From: Cellulosimicrobium cellulans
Lineage (GTDB): Bacteria > Actinomycetota > Actinomycetes > Actinomycetales > Cellulomonadaceae
DNA length: 64,000 bases
Reading direction: 5' to 3'
Assembly: GCF_007679345.1 (NCBI RefSeq)
Contig: NZ_VEGH01000001.1
Span: 124,001 to 188,000, forward strand
Below the pieces are notes generated by a model. The model worked only from the letters and a program-made list of their open reading frames with translations. It had not been told where the DNA came from and ran no database searches. Shown here one piece after another: positions 36,879 to 44,668 of this stretch. Each line of letters starts with the position of its first letter. Position 1 is the stretch's first letter. Position numbers and translations under genes: made by a program.

Positions 36879-38368
36879 CGCGGCCCCCGCGCGTCGTGGT
36901 CCGGCGCCGCGCCGCCCGCGGCCGGCTCCGGGGCGCGGGCGTCGTCCGGCACCCGCCCCACCCCGTCCGGCGACGGTCCGTAGGGGGTGTCGTCGTCCCG
37001 GAACGCCGCCTGCCTCCGGAACCGCCGGCTCATCGCGCGCAGCACCAGCACCGTCGTGGTGCCCAGCACCAGGTACAGCAGGACGACGCCGAGGAAGGTC
37101 GCCCACACGCCCTCGTTGCCGGTGGCGGCGTCCTCGACCCGCATCACCTCGTAGACGATCCACGGCTGCCGGCCGACCTCGGTCACGATCCAGCCGGCCT
37201 CCATCGCCAGCACGGCGAGCACCCCGGAGGCCGAGACCGCCGCGAGGAACAGCCGTCCCGTCGGCGCCCGGCGCCGGAGGAGCCAGACCAGCCCGTACCA
37301 GCCGGCGAGCAGCAGGAGCAGCGTGCCGATGCCGACCATGACGTCCCAGGCCAGGTGGACGGTGTTGACCTCGCGGGTGGTCGGCCGCTCGTCCGCCGGC
37401 ACCGAGTCGAGGCCCTGCACGACGGTGTCCCGCCCCGTGCTCGGGTCGGACAGCCAGGACGCCATCCCGGGGATCGGCAGCCCGCCCTCCACCTGGCCGT
37501 CGGGACCCAGCCGGCCCAGCAGCGTCTCCGGCACGTCCGAGGACGTCTGGGGCACCAGCTCGATCGCGGCGAACTTCACGGGTTGGTTCTCGTAGACCCA
37601 GCGCGCCAGCCCGTCGCCGACCCCCATCTGGATCGGCGCCGCGATCGCCGCGACCGTGAACGCGATCGTGAACCCGAGCCGGTGGTACCGGTCCCGGCGC
37701 CCGCGCAGCATGGCGAACGCGTACACCGACGCCACCAGGCACCCGCCGACCAGGTACGCCGCGACCACCATGTGCGCGGCCTGCCAGGGCATCGAGTCGT
37801 TGAAGATGACGCGCACCGGGTCGACCGCGACGATCTGGCCGTCGGAGCCGAGCGTGTACCCCGTGGGGGCGTTCATCCAGGCGTTCGCCGCCACCACCGA
37901 CACCGAGCCCAGCACGCCCGCCAGCACGATCGGCACCCCGGTCCAGAAGTGCGGCCAGGGGCGCAGCCGCCGCCAGCCGAAGATGTAGATCGCGACGAAG
38001 ATCGCCTCGAGGAAGAAGAAGATCCCCTCGAACGCGAACGGCACACCGAACGCGTCGCCCCACTGGGCCATGAACCGCGGCCAGAGCAGCCCGAACTCGA
38101 AGCTCAGCACCGTCCCGGTCACCGCGCCGACCGCGAACGTCACCGCCATGTACTTCGACCAGCGCTGCGCGAGCTCCAGGGCGTCGCGGTCGTCGTGCTT
38201 GACCCCGCGGTAGTTCGCGATGAGCGCCATCGCCGCCCACGAGACCCCGAGCGGCACCAGGATGATGTGGAACCCCAGCGTGAACGCCATCTGCGAGCGC
38301 GCCCACGGCACCGGGTCGACCGCGCTGACGGCGGCCGCGGCGGCGGCGAGCTGGTCGACCGGGAGCAC
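36875..38368 (-). CDS. cydA: Cytochrome bd oxidase subunit I
   Basis: 497 residues. GTG codons at 38368 and 38371 are adjacent in frame; 38368 is preferred since GAGGAG lies seven bases upstream. Heme ligand His near residue 33 is in MAFTLGFHIILVPLG; the second (b558) ligands are His in WQAAHMVVAAY and Met in VHLAWDVMVGIG. GRQPWIVYEVMR is the conserved C-terminal block. The Q-loop region (~250-310) is short, as in Gram-positive enzymes. The disordered tail is rich in Pro, Asp and Arg. It oxidizes menaquinol and reduces oxygen to water without pumping protons. The operon continues cydB-GH15-ndh. Confidence 0.95.
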   Translation of the reverse strand: MLPVDQLAAAAAAVSAVDPVPWARSQMAFTLGFHIILVPLGVSWAAMALIANYRGVKHDDRDALELAQRWSKYMAVTFAVGAVTGTVLSFEFGLLWPRFMAQWGDAFGVPFAFEGIFFFLEAIFVAIYIFGWRRLRPWPHFWTGVPIVLAGVLGSVSVVAANAWMNAPTGYTLGSDGQIVAVDPVRVIFNDSMPWQAAHMVVAAYLVGGCLVASVYAFAMLRGRRDRYHRLGFTIAFTVAAIAAPIQMGVGDGLARWVYENQPVKFAAIELVPQTSSDVPETLLGRLGPDGQVEGGLPIPGMASWLSDPSTGRDTVVQGLDSVPADERPTTREVNTVHLAWDVMVGIGTLLLLLAGWYGLVWLLRRRAPTGRLFLAAVSASGVLAVLAMEAGWIVTEVGRQPWIVYEVMRVEDAATGNEGVWATFLGVVLLYLVLGTTTVLVLRAMSRRFRRQAAFRDDDTPYGPSPDGVGRVPDDARAPEPAAGGAAPDHDARGPR

Positions 38369-38668
38369 CACGCGTCTCCTCACCCGTGCGGGGGCGACCG
38401 CGGGTGGCGGTGCCCGTCCGGGGGGTGTGGCGGCCCGTCCGTGTCGTGAGGACGCGGTGCGGGGCGCGCGTGACGGCGGCGGGGTGACCCTCGGGTCACC
38501 CGTCAGCGCGACCATACCGGACATATCGGACCGAATACAGGGGCAGCGAACCCGCCCGGGCGGGCGACCTCCCCGGGGTGCGGACGGCCGCGACGCGCGT
38601 AGCGTGGCGGGCACGCAGGGTCGCGTCGCTCCGCACGCGACCCACCCCCGCGCGCAAGGGAGACCGCC
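38369..38668. other. Divergent promoter region of the cyd operon
   Basis: A 300-base gap between cydA and a small forward gene. ATACCGGACATATCGGACCG near 38513-38532 is the only AT-richer part and, read on the reverse strand, contains a TATGGT hexamer that could be the cyd -10 element. I see no Rex-type TTGTGA-N6-TCACAA site. Forward, CAAGGGAGACC forms the ribosome-binding site for the gene at 38669. Nothing else could be supported. Confidence 0.4.
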
Positions 38669-38920
38669 ATGACCACGACGCCCGACCCCCGGGACGAGCC
38701 GGTCCGCACGCCCGCCGAGGCCCCCACCCGCCCGTCGAGCCCCGGGCCCGACCCGGACGACGTCAACCAGGACGACCCGACCCACCGGGCGCACCGCACG
38801 GAGGCCGCGTCGGGCGCCGCGCCGGTCGCCCCGGGCGCCACCCCGGGCACGGCGTCGGGCGCGCCGGGCGCCGCGAACCCGACGAGCCCGGGCCCCGACC
38901 CGGACGACGTCGCCCCCTGA
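38669..38920 (+). CDS. Small disordered acidic protein with a duplicated motif
   Basis: 83 residues from the ATG at 38669 with an AAGGGAG ribosome-binding site. It is built almost wholly from Pro, Asp, Ala, Gly, Thr and Ser, with no hydrophobic core. The nonapeptide SPGPDPDDV occurs twice, near residues 24 and 73. No signal peptide or known domain is visible. It stands divergent from the cyd operon and converges with the CDF transporter. A disordered or stress-related role is possible but cannot be shown. Confidence 0.6.
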   Translation: MTTTPDPRDEPVRTPAEAPTRPSSPGPDPDDVNQDDPTHRAHRTEAASGAAPVAPGATPGTASGAPGAANPTSPGPDPDDVAP

Positions 38921-38966
38921 CGGCCGGCCGCCCGGCCGTCGCCCCGCGCCGGCGGCCCGGCGCGGG

Positions 38967-39902
38967 TCAGGCGTGGCCGAGGTGCTCGTGGGTGCGGTGG
39001 GACGCGGGCTCGATCTGGAACGTCGAGTGCTCCACCGAGATCGGGAAGTGCGTGGCCAGGCAGTCCTGGAGCTGGTCGAGGATCCGGGCGGTGTGCCCGT
39101 CGGAGAAGCACTCGTCGTCCACGGTGATGTGCGCGGTCACCACCGGCAGCCCGGTGGCGACGAGCGACGCGTGCAGGTCGTGCACCGCGCGCACGTGCTC
39201 GACGCCGAGCAGGTGGTCGCGCACGGCGTCGAGGTCCAGCCCCGGCGGCGTGGACTCGAGCAGCACCGCGGCGGTCTCGCGCAGGAGCCGGATCGCCCGC
39301 GGGACGATCAGCGCGCCGATGAGCAGGCCGGCCACCGCGTCGGCCTGCTGCCAGCCCGTCGTGGCGATGACGACCGCCGCGACGATCACCCCGACCGACC
39401 CGAGCGCGTCGTTCAGCACCTCCAGGAACGCCGCGCGGAGGTTGAAGTTCGCGTTCCGACCGCCCGCGAGCACGGCGATGGCCACCACGTTCGCGACCAG
39501 GCCGATCACGCCGAACACGACGAGCTCGGCGGACGGCACGTCGGGGGGATCGACCAGCCGGCGCACGCCCTCGACCAGCACGTACCCGCCGACGGCGAGC
39601 AGCACCGCGGACTGCGCCAGCGCGCCCAGCACCTCGGCGCGGCGGTAGCCCCAGGTCCGGCGCGACGTCGCCGGCCTGAGCGAGAGGTGCGCCGCGACCA
39701 GCGCCATCGCCAGCCCGGCCGCGTCGGTCAGCATGTGCGCGGTGTCCACCAGCAGCGCCAGGCTGCCGGTGAGCACCGCCCCGACCGCCTGGGCGACCAG
39801 CACGGTCGCGGTCAGGCCGAACGCGATCGCGAGCCGGCGGCGGTGGTCGCCCGGACCGCCGGGACCCGCCGGCGCGTGGCCGTGGTCGTGCCCGTGGCTC
39901 AC
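38967..39902 (-). CDS. Cation diffusion facilitator, CzcD/ZitB type
   Basis: 311 residues from the GTG at 39902, overlapping the ArsR stop by four bases. The N-terminus has a His-rich HGHDHGHAP loop. Six membrane helices follow; helix 2 holds LLVDTAHMLTDAAGL (the HxxxD zinc site) and helix 5 contains FLEVLNDALGSVGVI. The C-terminal ~90 residues form the cytoplasmic metal-binding domain (VRAVHDLHASLVATGLPVVTAHITVDDE, ISVEHSTFQIEP). The protein exports Zn, Cd or Co in exchange for protons. It is longer and more canonical than the CDF protein near 23 kb. Confidence 0.94.
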   Translation of the reverse strand: MSHGHDHGHAPAGPGGPGDHRRRLAIAFGLTATVLVAQAVGAVLTGSLALLVDTAHMLTDAAGLAMALVAAHLSLRPATSRRTWGYRRAEVLGALAQSAVLLAVGGYVLVEGVRRLVDPPDVPSAELVVFGVIGLVANVVAIAVLAGGRNANFNLRAAFLEVLNDALGSVGVIVAAVVIATTGWQQADAVAGLLIGALIVPRAIRLLRETAAVLLESTPPGLDLDAVRDHLLGVEHVRAVHDLHASLVATGLPVVTAHITVDDECFSDGHTARILDQLQDCLATHFPISVEHSTFQIEPASHRTHEHLGHA

Positions 39903-40273
39903 GGCCGGTCCCCCGCCAGGTGGGCGCACGCGTCGGGGCTCGACCCGCCGCGCAGCAGGTCCTCGGCCGCCCCCACCAGCATCGCGAGCCGACCCGGGTC
40001 GGCGATCGCGTAGATCGAGGACCGACCCCGCTGCCGCACCGTGACCAGCCCGCAGTCCCGGAGGCACGCCAGGTGCGCGCTGACGGTGCTCTGGGCGAGA
40101 CCGAGGTGGTCGGTCAGGTCGCGCACGGAGTGCTCGCCGGTGAACAGGTGGCGGAGCATCGTCAGCCGGGCGGGCTCGCCGAGGGCGCGGAAGAGCGCCG
40201 CGGCGGGCGCGGTGAGGGCGGCGTCGTCGGCGGAGCGGGTCTGGTTCTCATCATCGACAACGGGGGATGTCAT
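39899..40273 (-). CDS. ArsR-family metal-sensing repressor
   Basis: 124 residues from the ATG at 40273; a GTG two codons upstream (40279) is possible. The helix-turn-helix is LGLAQSTVSAHLACLRDCGLVTVRQRGRSSIYAI. The cysteine pair in ACLRDCG repeats the CmtR-like site of the ArsR protein at 23.5-23.8 kb, and a third Cys occurs in SPDACAHL near the C-terminus. It likely senses Cd, Pb or Zn and represses the coupled CDF gene. A TCATCG-N8-CGATGA palindrome overlaps its start region. Confidence 0.92.
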   Translation of the reverse strand: MTSPVVDDENQTRSADDAALTAPAAALFRALGEPARLTMLRHLFTGEHSVRDLTDHLGLAQSTVSAHLACLRDCGLVTVRQRGRSSIYAIADPGRLAMLVGAAEDLLRGGSSPDACAHLAGDRP

Positions 40274-40289
40274 CGTCACTCGGCGATGA
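40270..40289. promoter_or_regulatory. TCATCG-N8-CGATGA palindrome at the ArsR start
   Basis: TCATCG at 40270-40275 and CGATGA at 40284-40289 form an inverted repeat with an eight-base centre that spans the ArsR start codon. Autoregulation by the ArsR protein is the simplest reading. The first ArsR/CDF operon has an N8-spaced palindrome too, though its sequence is different. Confidence 0.5.
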
Positions 40290-40354
40290 TAGGCGCAGTC
40301 GGCCCGGGCGCGCCAGGGAGCACCTGGCCGGCGGGGCGCCCCTACCCTGACCGC

Positions 40355-41554
40355 ATGGTCACGCGCGCCGGCTCGACGCCCTCCCGGCCGGGTCCCACCT
40401 CGCTGCGCGACCGCGGCGAGGTGCTCCGTCTCGGCGCCGTGGCCGTCGTCGGCGCCGTCAGCCTCGCGGCGTCGGTCGCCCAGTCCCCGCCCACGTCCGC
40501 GGCCCGGTGGGTCCTCGACGGGGCCGTGGGGGTCGCCGCGCTCGTCGCGCTGCGGTGGCGGCGCGCCTTCCCCGTGGCCGTCGCGGCGGGCGTGGTGCTC
40601 GCGGCGGCGGTGTGCGCCTCCACCGTGGGTGCGGTCGTGCTGGCGGTCGTCTCGCTCGCGACATGGCGCCGGTGGGCCGGGATCGCGCTCGTCGGCGCGC
40701 TGCTGGTCGGCTCGACGGTCGTGGACGACGTGGCGCTCGGCGACGGCGCCACGCAGGTCGGGGCGCGCGCGGTGCTCACCGCCGCCCTCTACGCCGCCCT
40801 GGTGGGCCTGGGCGCGTACCTCGGCAGCCGGCGGGAGCTGCTCCGGGCGCTGCGGGATCGCGCGCACGCCGCGGAGCGGGAGCAGGCAGCCCGCGTCGAG
40901 CAGGCGCAGGTCGCCGAGCGCACCCGCATCGCCCGGGAGATGCACGACGTGCTGGCGCACCGCATCTCCCTGGTCGCGATGCACGCCGGCGCGCTCGCGT
41001 TCCGCGGCGACCTGCCCGCCGCCGAGCGCGAGGCCACGGCCGCGGTCGTCCGGGACAACGCGAACCTGGCGCTGGTCGAGCTGCGCCAGGTCCTCGGCGT
41101 CCTGCGCGCCGAGCCGGGATCGTCCACGGCGCCGGAGCCGCCGCAGCCGACGCTCGACGCGCTGCCCGACCTGGTGCGGCAGGCGCGCGCGACCGGCTCT
41201 CCCGTCGAGGTGGCGATCCCCGCGGGGACCGCGGAGGCGCTGGCGTCGCTCCCGCCGGCGACCAGCCGGAACGTGTACCGGGTCGTCCAGGAGGGGCTGA
41301 CCAACGCGCGCAAGCACGCGCCGGGGGCGCCGGTCCGCCTGTCGGTCGCCGGGGCGCCCGGCGGCCTGCTCGACGTGCTGCTGCAGAACGACCCGGGCAC
41401 GGGGGCCGCGGGGGTCCCGGGGTCCGGGACGGGCCTGGTCGGCGCGGCGGAGCGGGTGCGGCTGCTCGGCGGCCGGCTGGACCACGGCCCGGACGGCGCC
41501 GGGGGCTACCGGCTGCATGCCGTGCTGCCCTGGCCCGGCCCGGACGACGCCTGA
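40355..41554 (+). CDS. NarL-type sensor histidine kinase
   Basis: 399 residues from the ATG at 40355; TACCCT ends six bases earlier, implying leaderless translation. Four to five membrane helices fill residues ~25-165. The phospho-acceptor helix contains ERTRIAREMHDVLAHRISLVAMHAGAL in substance (His near 199), and the ATPase domain has NVYRVVQEGLTNARKHAPGA (N box) and GSGTGLVGAAERVRLLGG (G box). This HisKA_3 type pairs with NarL/LuxR regulators. Its partner is most likely the regulator at 42902, whose promoter shares 17 of 18 bases with this one; the two genes are separated by three reverse-strand genes. Confidence 0.92.
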   Translation: MVTRAGSTPSRPGPTSLRDRGEVLRLGAVAVVGAVSLAASVAQSPPTSAARWVLDGAVGVAALVALRWRRAFPVAVAAGVVLAAAVCASTVGAVVLAVVSLATWRRWAGIALVGALLVGSTVVDDVALGDGATQVGARAVLTAALYAALVGLGAYLGSRRELLRALRDRAHAAEREQAARVEQAQVAERTRIAREMHDVLAHRISLVAMHAGALAFRGDLPAAEREATAAVVRDNANLALVELRQVLGVLRAEPGSSTAPEPPQPTLDALPDLVRQARATGSPVEVAIPAGTAEALASLPPATSRNVYRVVQEGLTNARKHAPGAPVRLSVAGAPGGLLDVLLQNDPGTGAAGVPGSGTGLVGAAERVRLLGGRLDHGPDGAGGYRLHAVLPWPGPDDA

Positions 41555-41577
41555 CGCCACCCGGTGACGCCCGGCGC

Positions 41578-41772
41578 TCAGACCGCGTCGACCACCCGCA
41601 CGCTCTGCTGGCCGTCCGGGCCGAGCTGCACCCGGGCGCGCTCGCGCATCCACGACGACGCGGCGGGGTGGGCCAGGGCGAGCCGCCCGGAGCACACCGC
41701 CTCCACCTCGGCGGGCGACAGGGCGCGGGGCACGAGCAGGACCGGGCGGTCGTCCCCGGCGAGGGCGGTCAC
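41578..41772 (-). CDS. Small hypothetical protein downstream of the LAVTG surface protein
   Basis: 64 residues from the GTG at 41772, whose start overlaps the stop of the upstream surface-protein gene by four bases. Content: DDRPVLLVPRALSPAEVEAVCSGRL, WMRERARVQLGPDGQQSVRVVDAV. There is no signal peptide or membrane helix; one Cys. I do not recognise it. The precise overlap and codon pattern argue that it is expressed together with the surface protein. Confidence 0.6.
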   Translation of the reverse strand: MTALAGDDRPVLLVPRALSPAEVEAVCSGRLALAHPAASSWMRERARVQLGPDGQQSVRVVDAV

Positions 41773-42509
41773 CGGCCGGCCCGCCGGACCCGCGTCGCGC
41801 CACGCAGGCCCAGCCCGGCCGCGATCGCCGCGGCAGCGAGCAGCAGGAGGTCCGAGACCGGGGCACCCGTGACGGCCAGGTGGGGCCCGGCCGACGCGGT
41901 GACGTGGCGCTGCGGCGCGCTCGCGGTCGGGGTGGCGGACGACGACGCGGGCGAGGACGCCACCGTGGCGGCGGTCGGCGACGTGGCCACCGTCGGCTGG
42001 GGGGTCTCGGCGGCGGCGCTGCTCCGCCCGGCGGCGACCGCCTCGGCCGGGATCGTGGTCGAGGAGCCGGGCTCCGGCGTCGCCAACGACGGCTCGGGCT
42101 CGGTGCTCGGGCGGCCGGTCGTCGGCGGCACGTCGAGCGTGGTCGAGGACAGCTCCGGGACCGCGGTCGGGAGCACCTCCTCCGGGACGGCCGTCGGGAC
42201 GGCCGTCCCGGGCACCTCGGTGCCCGAGCCGGGGTCGGGGGTCCGCGGGTCGAGCACCTGACCGACCGTCGAGGCGACGGGGACGGGGAGCGCGGGCGCC
42301 CGGTCGGTCCAGGTCTCGGGGCACGCGCCCTCGGCGGCGCCGTCGGCGAGGAAGGACCCGAGCGAGTACCCCGGGCCGAAGGTCTGCGTGACGCCGTCGA
42401 GGCAGACGGTGAAGCCGCCCCCCTCGTCGGCGAGGGCGGCGCCGGCGGTGCCGCCGAGGACGAGCGCGCCCGTGGCGAGCGTGATGCCGAGGGTCCGGGT
42501 GGTGCGCAT
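41769..42509 (-). CDS. Sortase-anchored surface protein with LAVTG signal
   Basis: 246 residues from the ATG at 42509. Residues 1-27 are a Sec signal peptide ending AALA. A short folded part with two cysteines (FTVCLDG, EGACPETW) is followed by a long Pro/Ser/Thr/Val-rich stalk (~80-205). The C-terminus is a cell-wall sorting signal: LAVTG near 212, a hydrophobic helix (LLLLAAAAIAAGLGL) and the basic tail RVRRAGR. LAxTG is the known recognition motif of sortase E in high-GC actinobacteria. No sortase gene is in the window. It is flanked by two small genes and lies between a kinase and its regulator. Confidence 0.85.
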   Translation of the reverse strand: MRTTRTLGITLATGALVLGGTAGAALADEGGGFTVCLDGVTQTFGPGYSLGSFLADGAAEGACPETWTDRAPALPVPVASTVGQVLDPRTPDPGSGTEVPGTAVPTAVPEEVLPTAVPELSSTTLDVPPTTGRPSTEPEPSLATPEPGSSTTIPAEAVAAGRSSAAAETPQPTVATSPTAATVASSPASSSATPTASAPQRHVTASAGPHLAVTGAPVSDLLLLAAAAIAAGLGLRGATRVRRAGR

Positions 42510-42535
42510 GGTGGTGCTCCTCAGGTCGGGTCGGG

Positions 42536-42733
42536 TCAGCGGACGAGGTCGAGCGCGTGCGCGACGTCCGGGCCGCACGCCGGGCTGACCTCCACGACCT
42601 CGGCCGGCCCGCCGGGCGCGGCGAGGGCGTGGCCCGCGGCCGCGCCGAGGACGGACAGCACGGTCGTCGCGAGGACGAGCCCGACGACCGCAGCGAGGGG
42701 GACGACCGGGTGCCGCGGCTGCGACGTGCTCAT
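42536..42733 (-). CDS. Small signal-anchored protein
   Basis: 65 residues from the ATG at 42733. Residues ~10-34 form an Ala/Val/Leu-rich helix (VVPLAAVVGLVLATTVLSVLG) ending in AGHALAAP, which could be a signal-peptidase site. The ~30-residue remainder (GGPAEVVEVSPACGPDVAHALDLV) has one Cys. It is 26 bases upstream of the LAVTG surface protein on the same strand and probably in one transcript. No ribosome-binding site is clear. Family unknown. Confidence 0.55.
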   Translation of the reverse strand: MSTSQPRHPVVPLAAVVGLVLATTVLSVLGAAAGHALAAPGGPAEVVEVSPACGPDVAHALDLVR

Positions 42734-42845
42734 GCCCCGAGGCTGCCCGGCGCAGGCCGGGACCCGGATCGTCCCGCGGCCGCCACGGTGCTCCGACCAA
42801 GGTCGTAGCCGCGTCCCGCGCACCGGCGCGCCCTACGCTGACCGC

Positions 42846-42905
42846 ATGGAGCACCGAGACGCCCGCGGGAGCCGCAGCGACGTCGCGCCGGCGGTGCCCG
42901 CATGA
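42846..42905 (+). CDS. Possible 19-residue leader peptide of the response regulator
   Basis: A short frame starts at the ATG at 42846, six bases after TACGCT, and ends with a TGA at 42903-42905 that overlaps the regulator start (ATGA). The sequence is polar and Arg/Ser/Pro/Ala-rich. The promoter, CCTACGCTGACCGCATGG, is nearly identical to that of the kinase gene, where the same ATG starts the main protein. The regulator at 42902 would then be translated by coupling. Ribosome profiling would decide whether it is translated. Confidence 0.45.
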   Translation: MEHRDARGSRSDVAPAVPA

Positions 42906-43561
42906 CGGGCGAGCGCATCCGCGTCCTGCTGGTCGACGACGAGGACCTGGTGCGCATCGGGCTGCGCATGGTCCTCGGCGCCGACGCCGCCGTCGAGGTC
43001 GTCGGCGAGGCCGCGGACGGCCAGGAGGCCCTGCGCCTGGTCGCGAGCGCGCACCCGGACGTGGTGCTGATGGACATCCGCATGCCCCGCCTGGACGGGC
43101 TCGAGGCGCTGCGCCGGCTGCGGCCGGCCCACCCGGACGTCGCGGTCGTGGTGCTCACGACCTTCGACACCGACGACATGGTGGTCACGGCGCTGCGCGA
43201 GGGGGCGACGGGGTTCCTGCTGAAGAACACCCCGCCGGCGGACCTGCTCGCCGCCGTGCACGCCGCCGCGGAGGGCCGGCCGATGCTGTCGCCGTCGGTC
43301 ACCGCCCAGCTGATCGCGGCGGTGTCGCACGGCCCGGACCGGGCGACCGGGCAGGACGCGCGCCGTCGCCTGGCCCTGCTGACGGAGCGGGAGACCGAGG
43401 TGGCCGAGGCCGTGGCGCGCGGGCTGTCGAACCAGGACATCGCGTCCGAGCTGTTCATGAGCGTCGGCACCGTCAAGACCCACATCGGGCACCTGTTCGA
43501 CAAGCTCGGCGTCGACAACCGCGTGCAGGTCGCGCTGCTCGTCCGCGACGCCGCGGGGTGA
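42902..43561 (+). CDS. NarL/LuxR-family response regulator
   Basis: 219 residues from the ATG at 42902. Receiver domain (1-120): VLLVDDEDLVRIG, phospho-acceptor Asp in VVLMDIRMPRLDG (near 56), VVLTTFDTDD and LLKNTPP with the conserved Lys. The LuxR helix-turn-helix occupies ~150-215: LLTERETEVAEAVARGLSNQDIASELFMSVGTVKTHIGHLFDKLGVDNRVQVALL in substance. It has no Shine-Dalgarno of its own and overlaps the stop of a 19-codon frame by four bases. It is the likely partner of the kinase at 40355-41554. Confidence 0.94.
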   Translation: MTGERIRVLLVDDEDLVRIGLRMVLGADAAVEVVGEAADGQEALRLVASAHPDVVLMDIRMPRLDGLEALRRLRPAHPDVAVVVLTTFDTDDMVVTALREGATGFLLKNTPPADLLAAVHAAAEGRPMLSPSVTAQLIAAVSHGPDRATGQDARRRLALLTERETEVAEAVARGLSNQDIASELFMSVGTVKTHIGHLFDKLGVDNRVQVALLVRDAAG

Positions 43562-43710
43562 CGCGCGCGCCTGCGACCGAAGTCGCACCCGGCACCGGCC
43601 CCCGGTCGGCTCCGGGTCCCGGTGCCCGGCGTGGAGCATGGGACCAGGTCGACGCGGAGATCCCGACGACCGCGCCGAGCACCGGGCGAACCCCGGGGAG
43701 ATGAGTCGTC

Positions 43711-44493
43711 ATGCCGTACCGAGTCCGTCCCACCGTGTGGATCGGCGTCGCCGCCGTGGTGGGCTACGTGCTGCTCGTCGCACTCGTCCAGCGGCTGTCG
43801 GGCGTCCCGTACCCCGATCTCGGCGACAGCGGCAGCAACCTGTTCCTCGGCGTCGGCGTCTCGCTGGTCGTCGGTGCAGTCGCCCTCGCCGTCCTGACGA
43901 CCGCGCTCGGGTGGTGGCGTCCCGCCCTGCACGAGCAGCACCGCGCTGCGCACCGGTGGCCGCTCGTCGTCCCGCTGCTCCTGGCCGTCCTGGTGGTGCT
44001 GAACCTGGCCGGCACCGACTGGGGCGCCTACGACGGCGAGTTCTTCGCGGCCTCGCTGGTCCTGCTGCTCGTGGGCTTCACCGAGGAGATCGCCACCCGC
44101 GGGCTGCTGGTCGTCGGGCTGCGCTCCCGCCTCGGGGAGGGGTGGGTGTGGTTCCTGTCGTCCCTGGCGTTCGGGCTCATCCACCTGGTGAACCTGGTCA
44201 ACGGCCAGGAGCTCGGGCAGACCCTGTTCCAGGTGTTCTCCGCGTTCCTGTTCGGCACCGCGTTGTACATCCTGCGGCGCGCGACCGGCACGCTGGTGTG
44301 GGCGATGGTGCTGCACGCCCTGTGGGACTTCTCGGTCTTCGCGGCCGGGCGCGGCGAGGCGTCGGCGCTGGCGAACCAGGGCGGCCTGGAGCTGGTCGTC
44401 GGTCTGGTCGGGCTCGTCGCGGTGGTCTGGGTGGTGCGCGGGTCGCGCGAGCCGCTGGCAGCACGTCCCGCCCCGCAGCCGACCCTGGTGTGA
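43711..44493 (+). CDS. CPBP-family intramembrane metalloprotease
   Basis: 260 residues from the ATG at 43711 with GGGGAG eleven bases upstream. About seven membrane helices. The CPBP (CAAX/Abi) signature is FTEEIATRG (Glu-Glu-x3-Arg), then FGLIHLVNLVNG with the second His, and LHALWDFSVF with the third. These residues form the intramembrane zinc or proton relay. Bacterial members process or modify prenylated or other membrane peptides, and some give bacteriocin immunity; the substrate here is unknown. It follows the regulator gene by 149 bases. Confidence 0.9.
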   Translation: MPYRVRPTVWIGVAAVVGYVLLVALVQRLSGVPYPDLGDSGSNLFLGVGVSLVVGAVALAVLTTALGWWRPALHEQHRAAHRWPLVVPLLLAVLVVLNLAGTDWGAYDGEFFAASLVLLLVGFTEEIATRGLLVVGLRSRLGEGWVWFLSSLAFGLIHLVNLVNGQELGQTLFQVFSAFLFGTALYILRRATGTLVWAMVLHALWDFSVFAAGRGEASALANQGGLELVVGLVGLVAVVWVVRGSREPLAARPAPQPTLV

Positions 44494-44569
44494 GCCCGGG
44501 GCGACCCAGGCGGTACCGTCGGTCCCGGTGCTGTCCGGGCTCACGCGAGCGAGACCCCGCGACGACCCG

Positions 44570-44642
44570 GGGCCTCTAGCTCAACTGGCAGAGCAGCGGA
44601 CTTTTAATCCGCGGGTTGTGGGTTCGATCCCCACGGGGCCCA
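44570..44642 (+). tRNA. tRNA-Lys (anticodon UUU)
   Basis: A 73-base cloverleaf. Acceptor arms GGGCCTC and GGGGCCC pair with one G-U; TAGCTC begins the D arm. The anticodon stem GCGGA/TCCGC encloses the loop CTTTTAA with anticodon TTT at 44603-44605. The T arm is GTGGGTTCGATCCCCAC. The discriminator is A at 44642; CCA is not encoded (the next bases are CCC). Confidence 0.97.
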
Positions 44643-44668
44643 CCCGCGCCGCCACGTAGCCTGCCGGG

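Noticed and set aside
38369..38668. Rex-type operator for the cyd operon
   Set aside because: No TTGTGA-N6-TCACAA-like sequence is present; only a weak AT-richer patch was seen.
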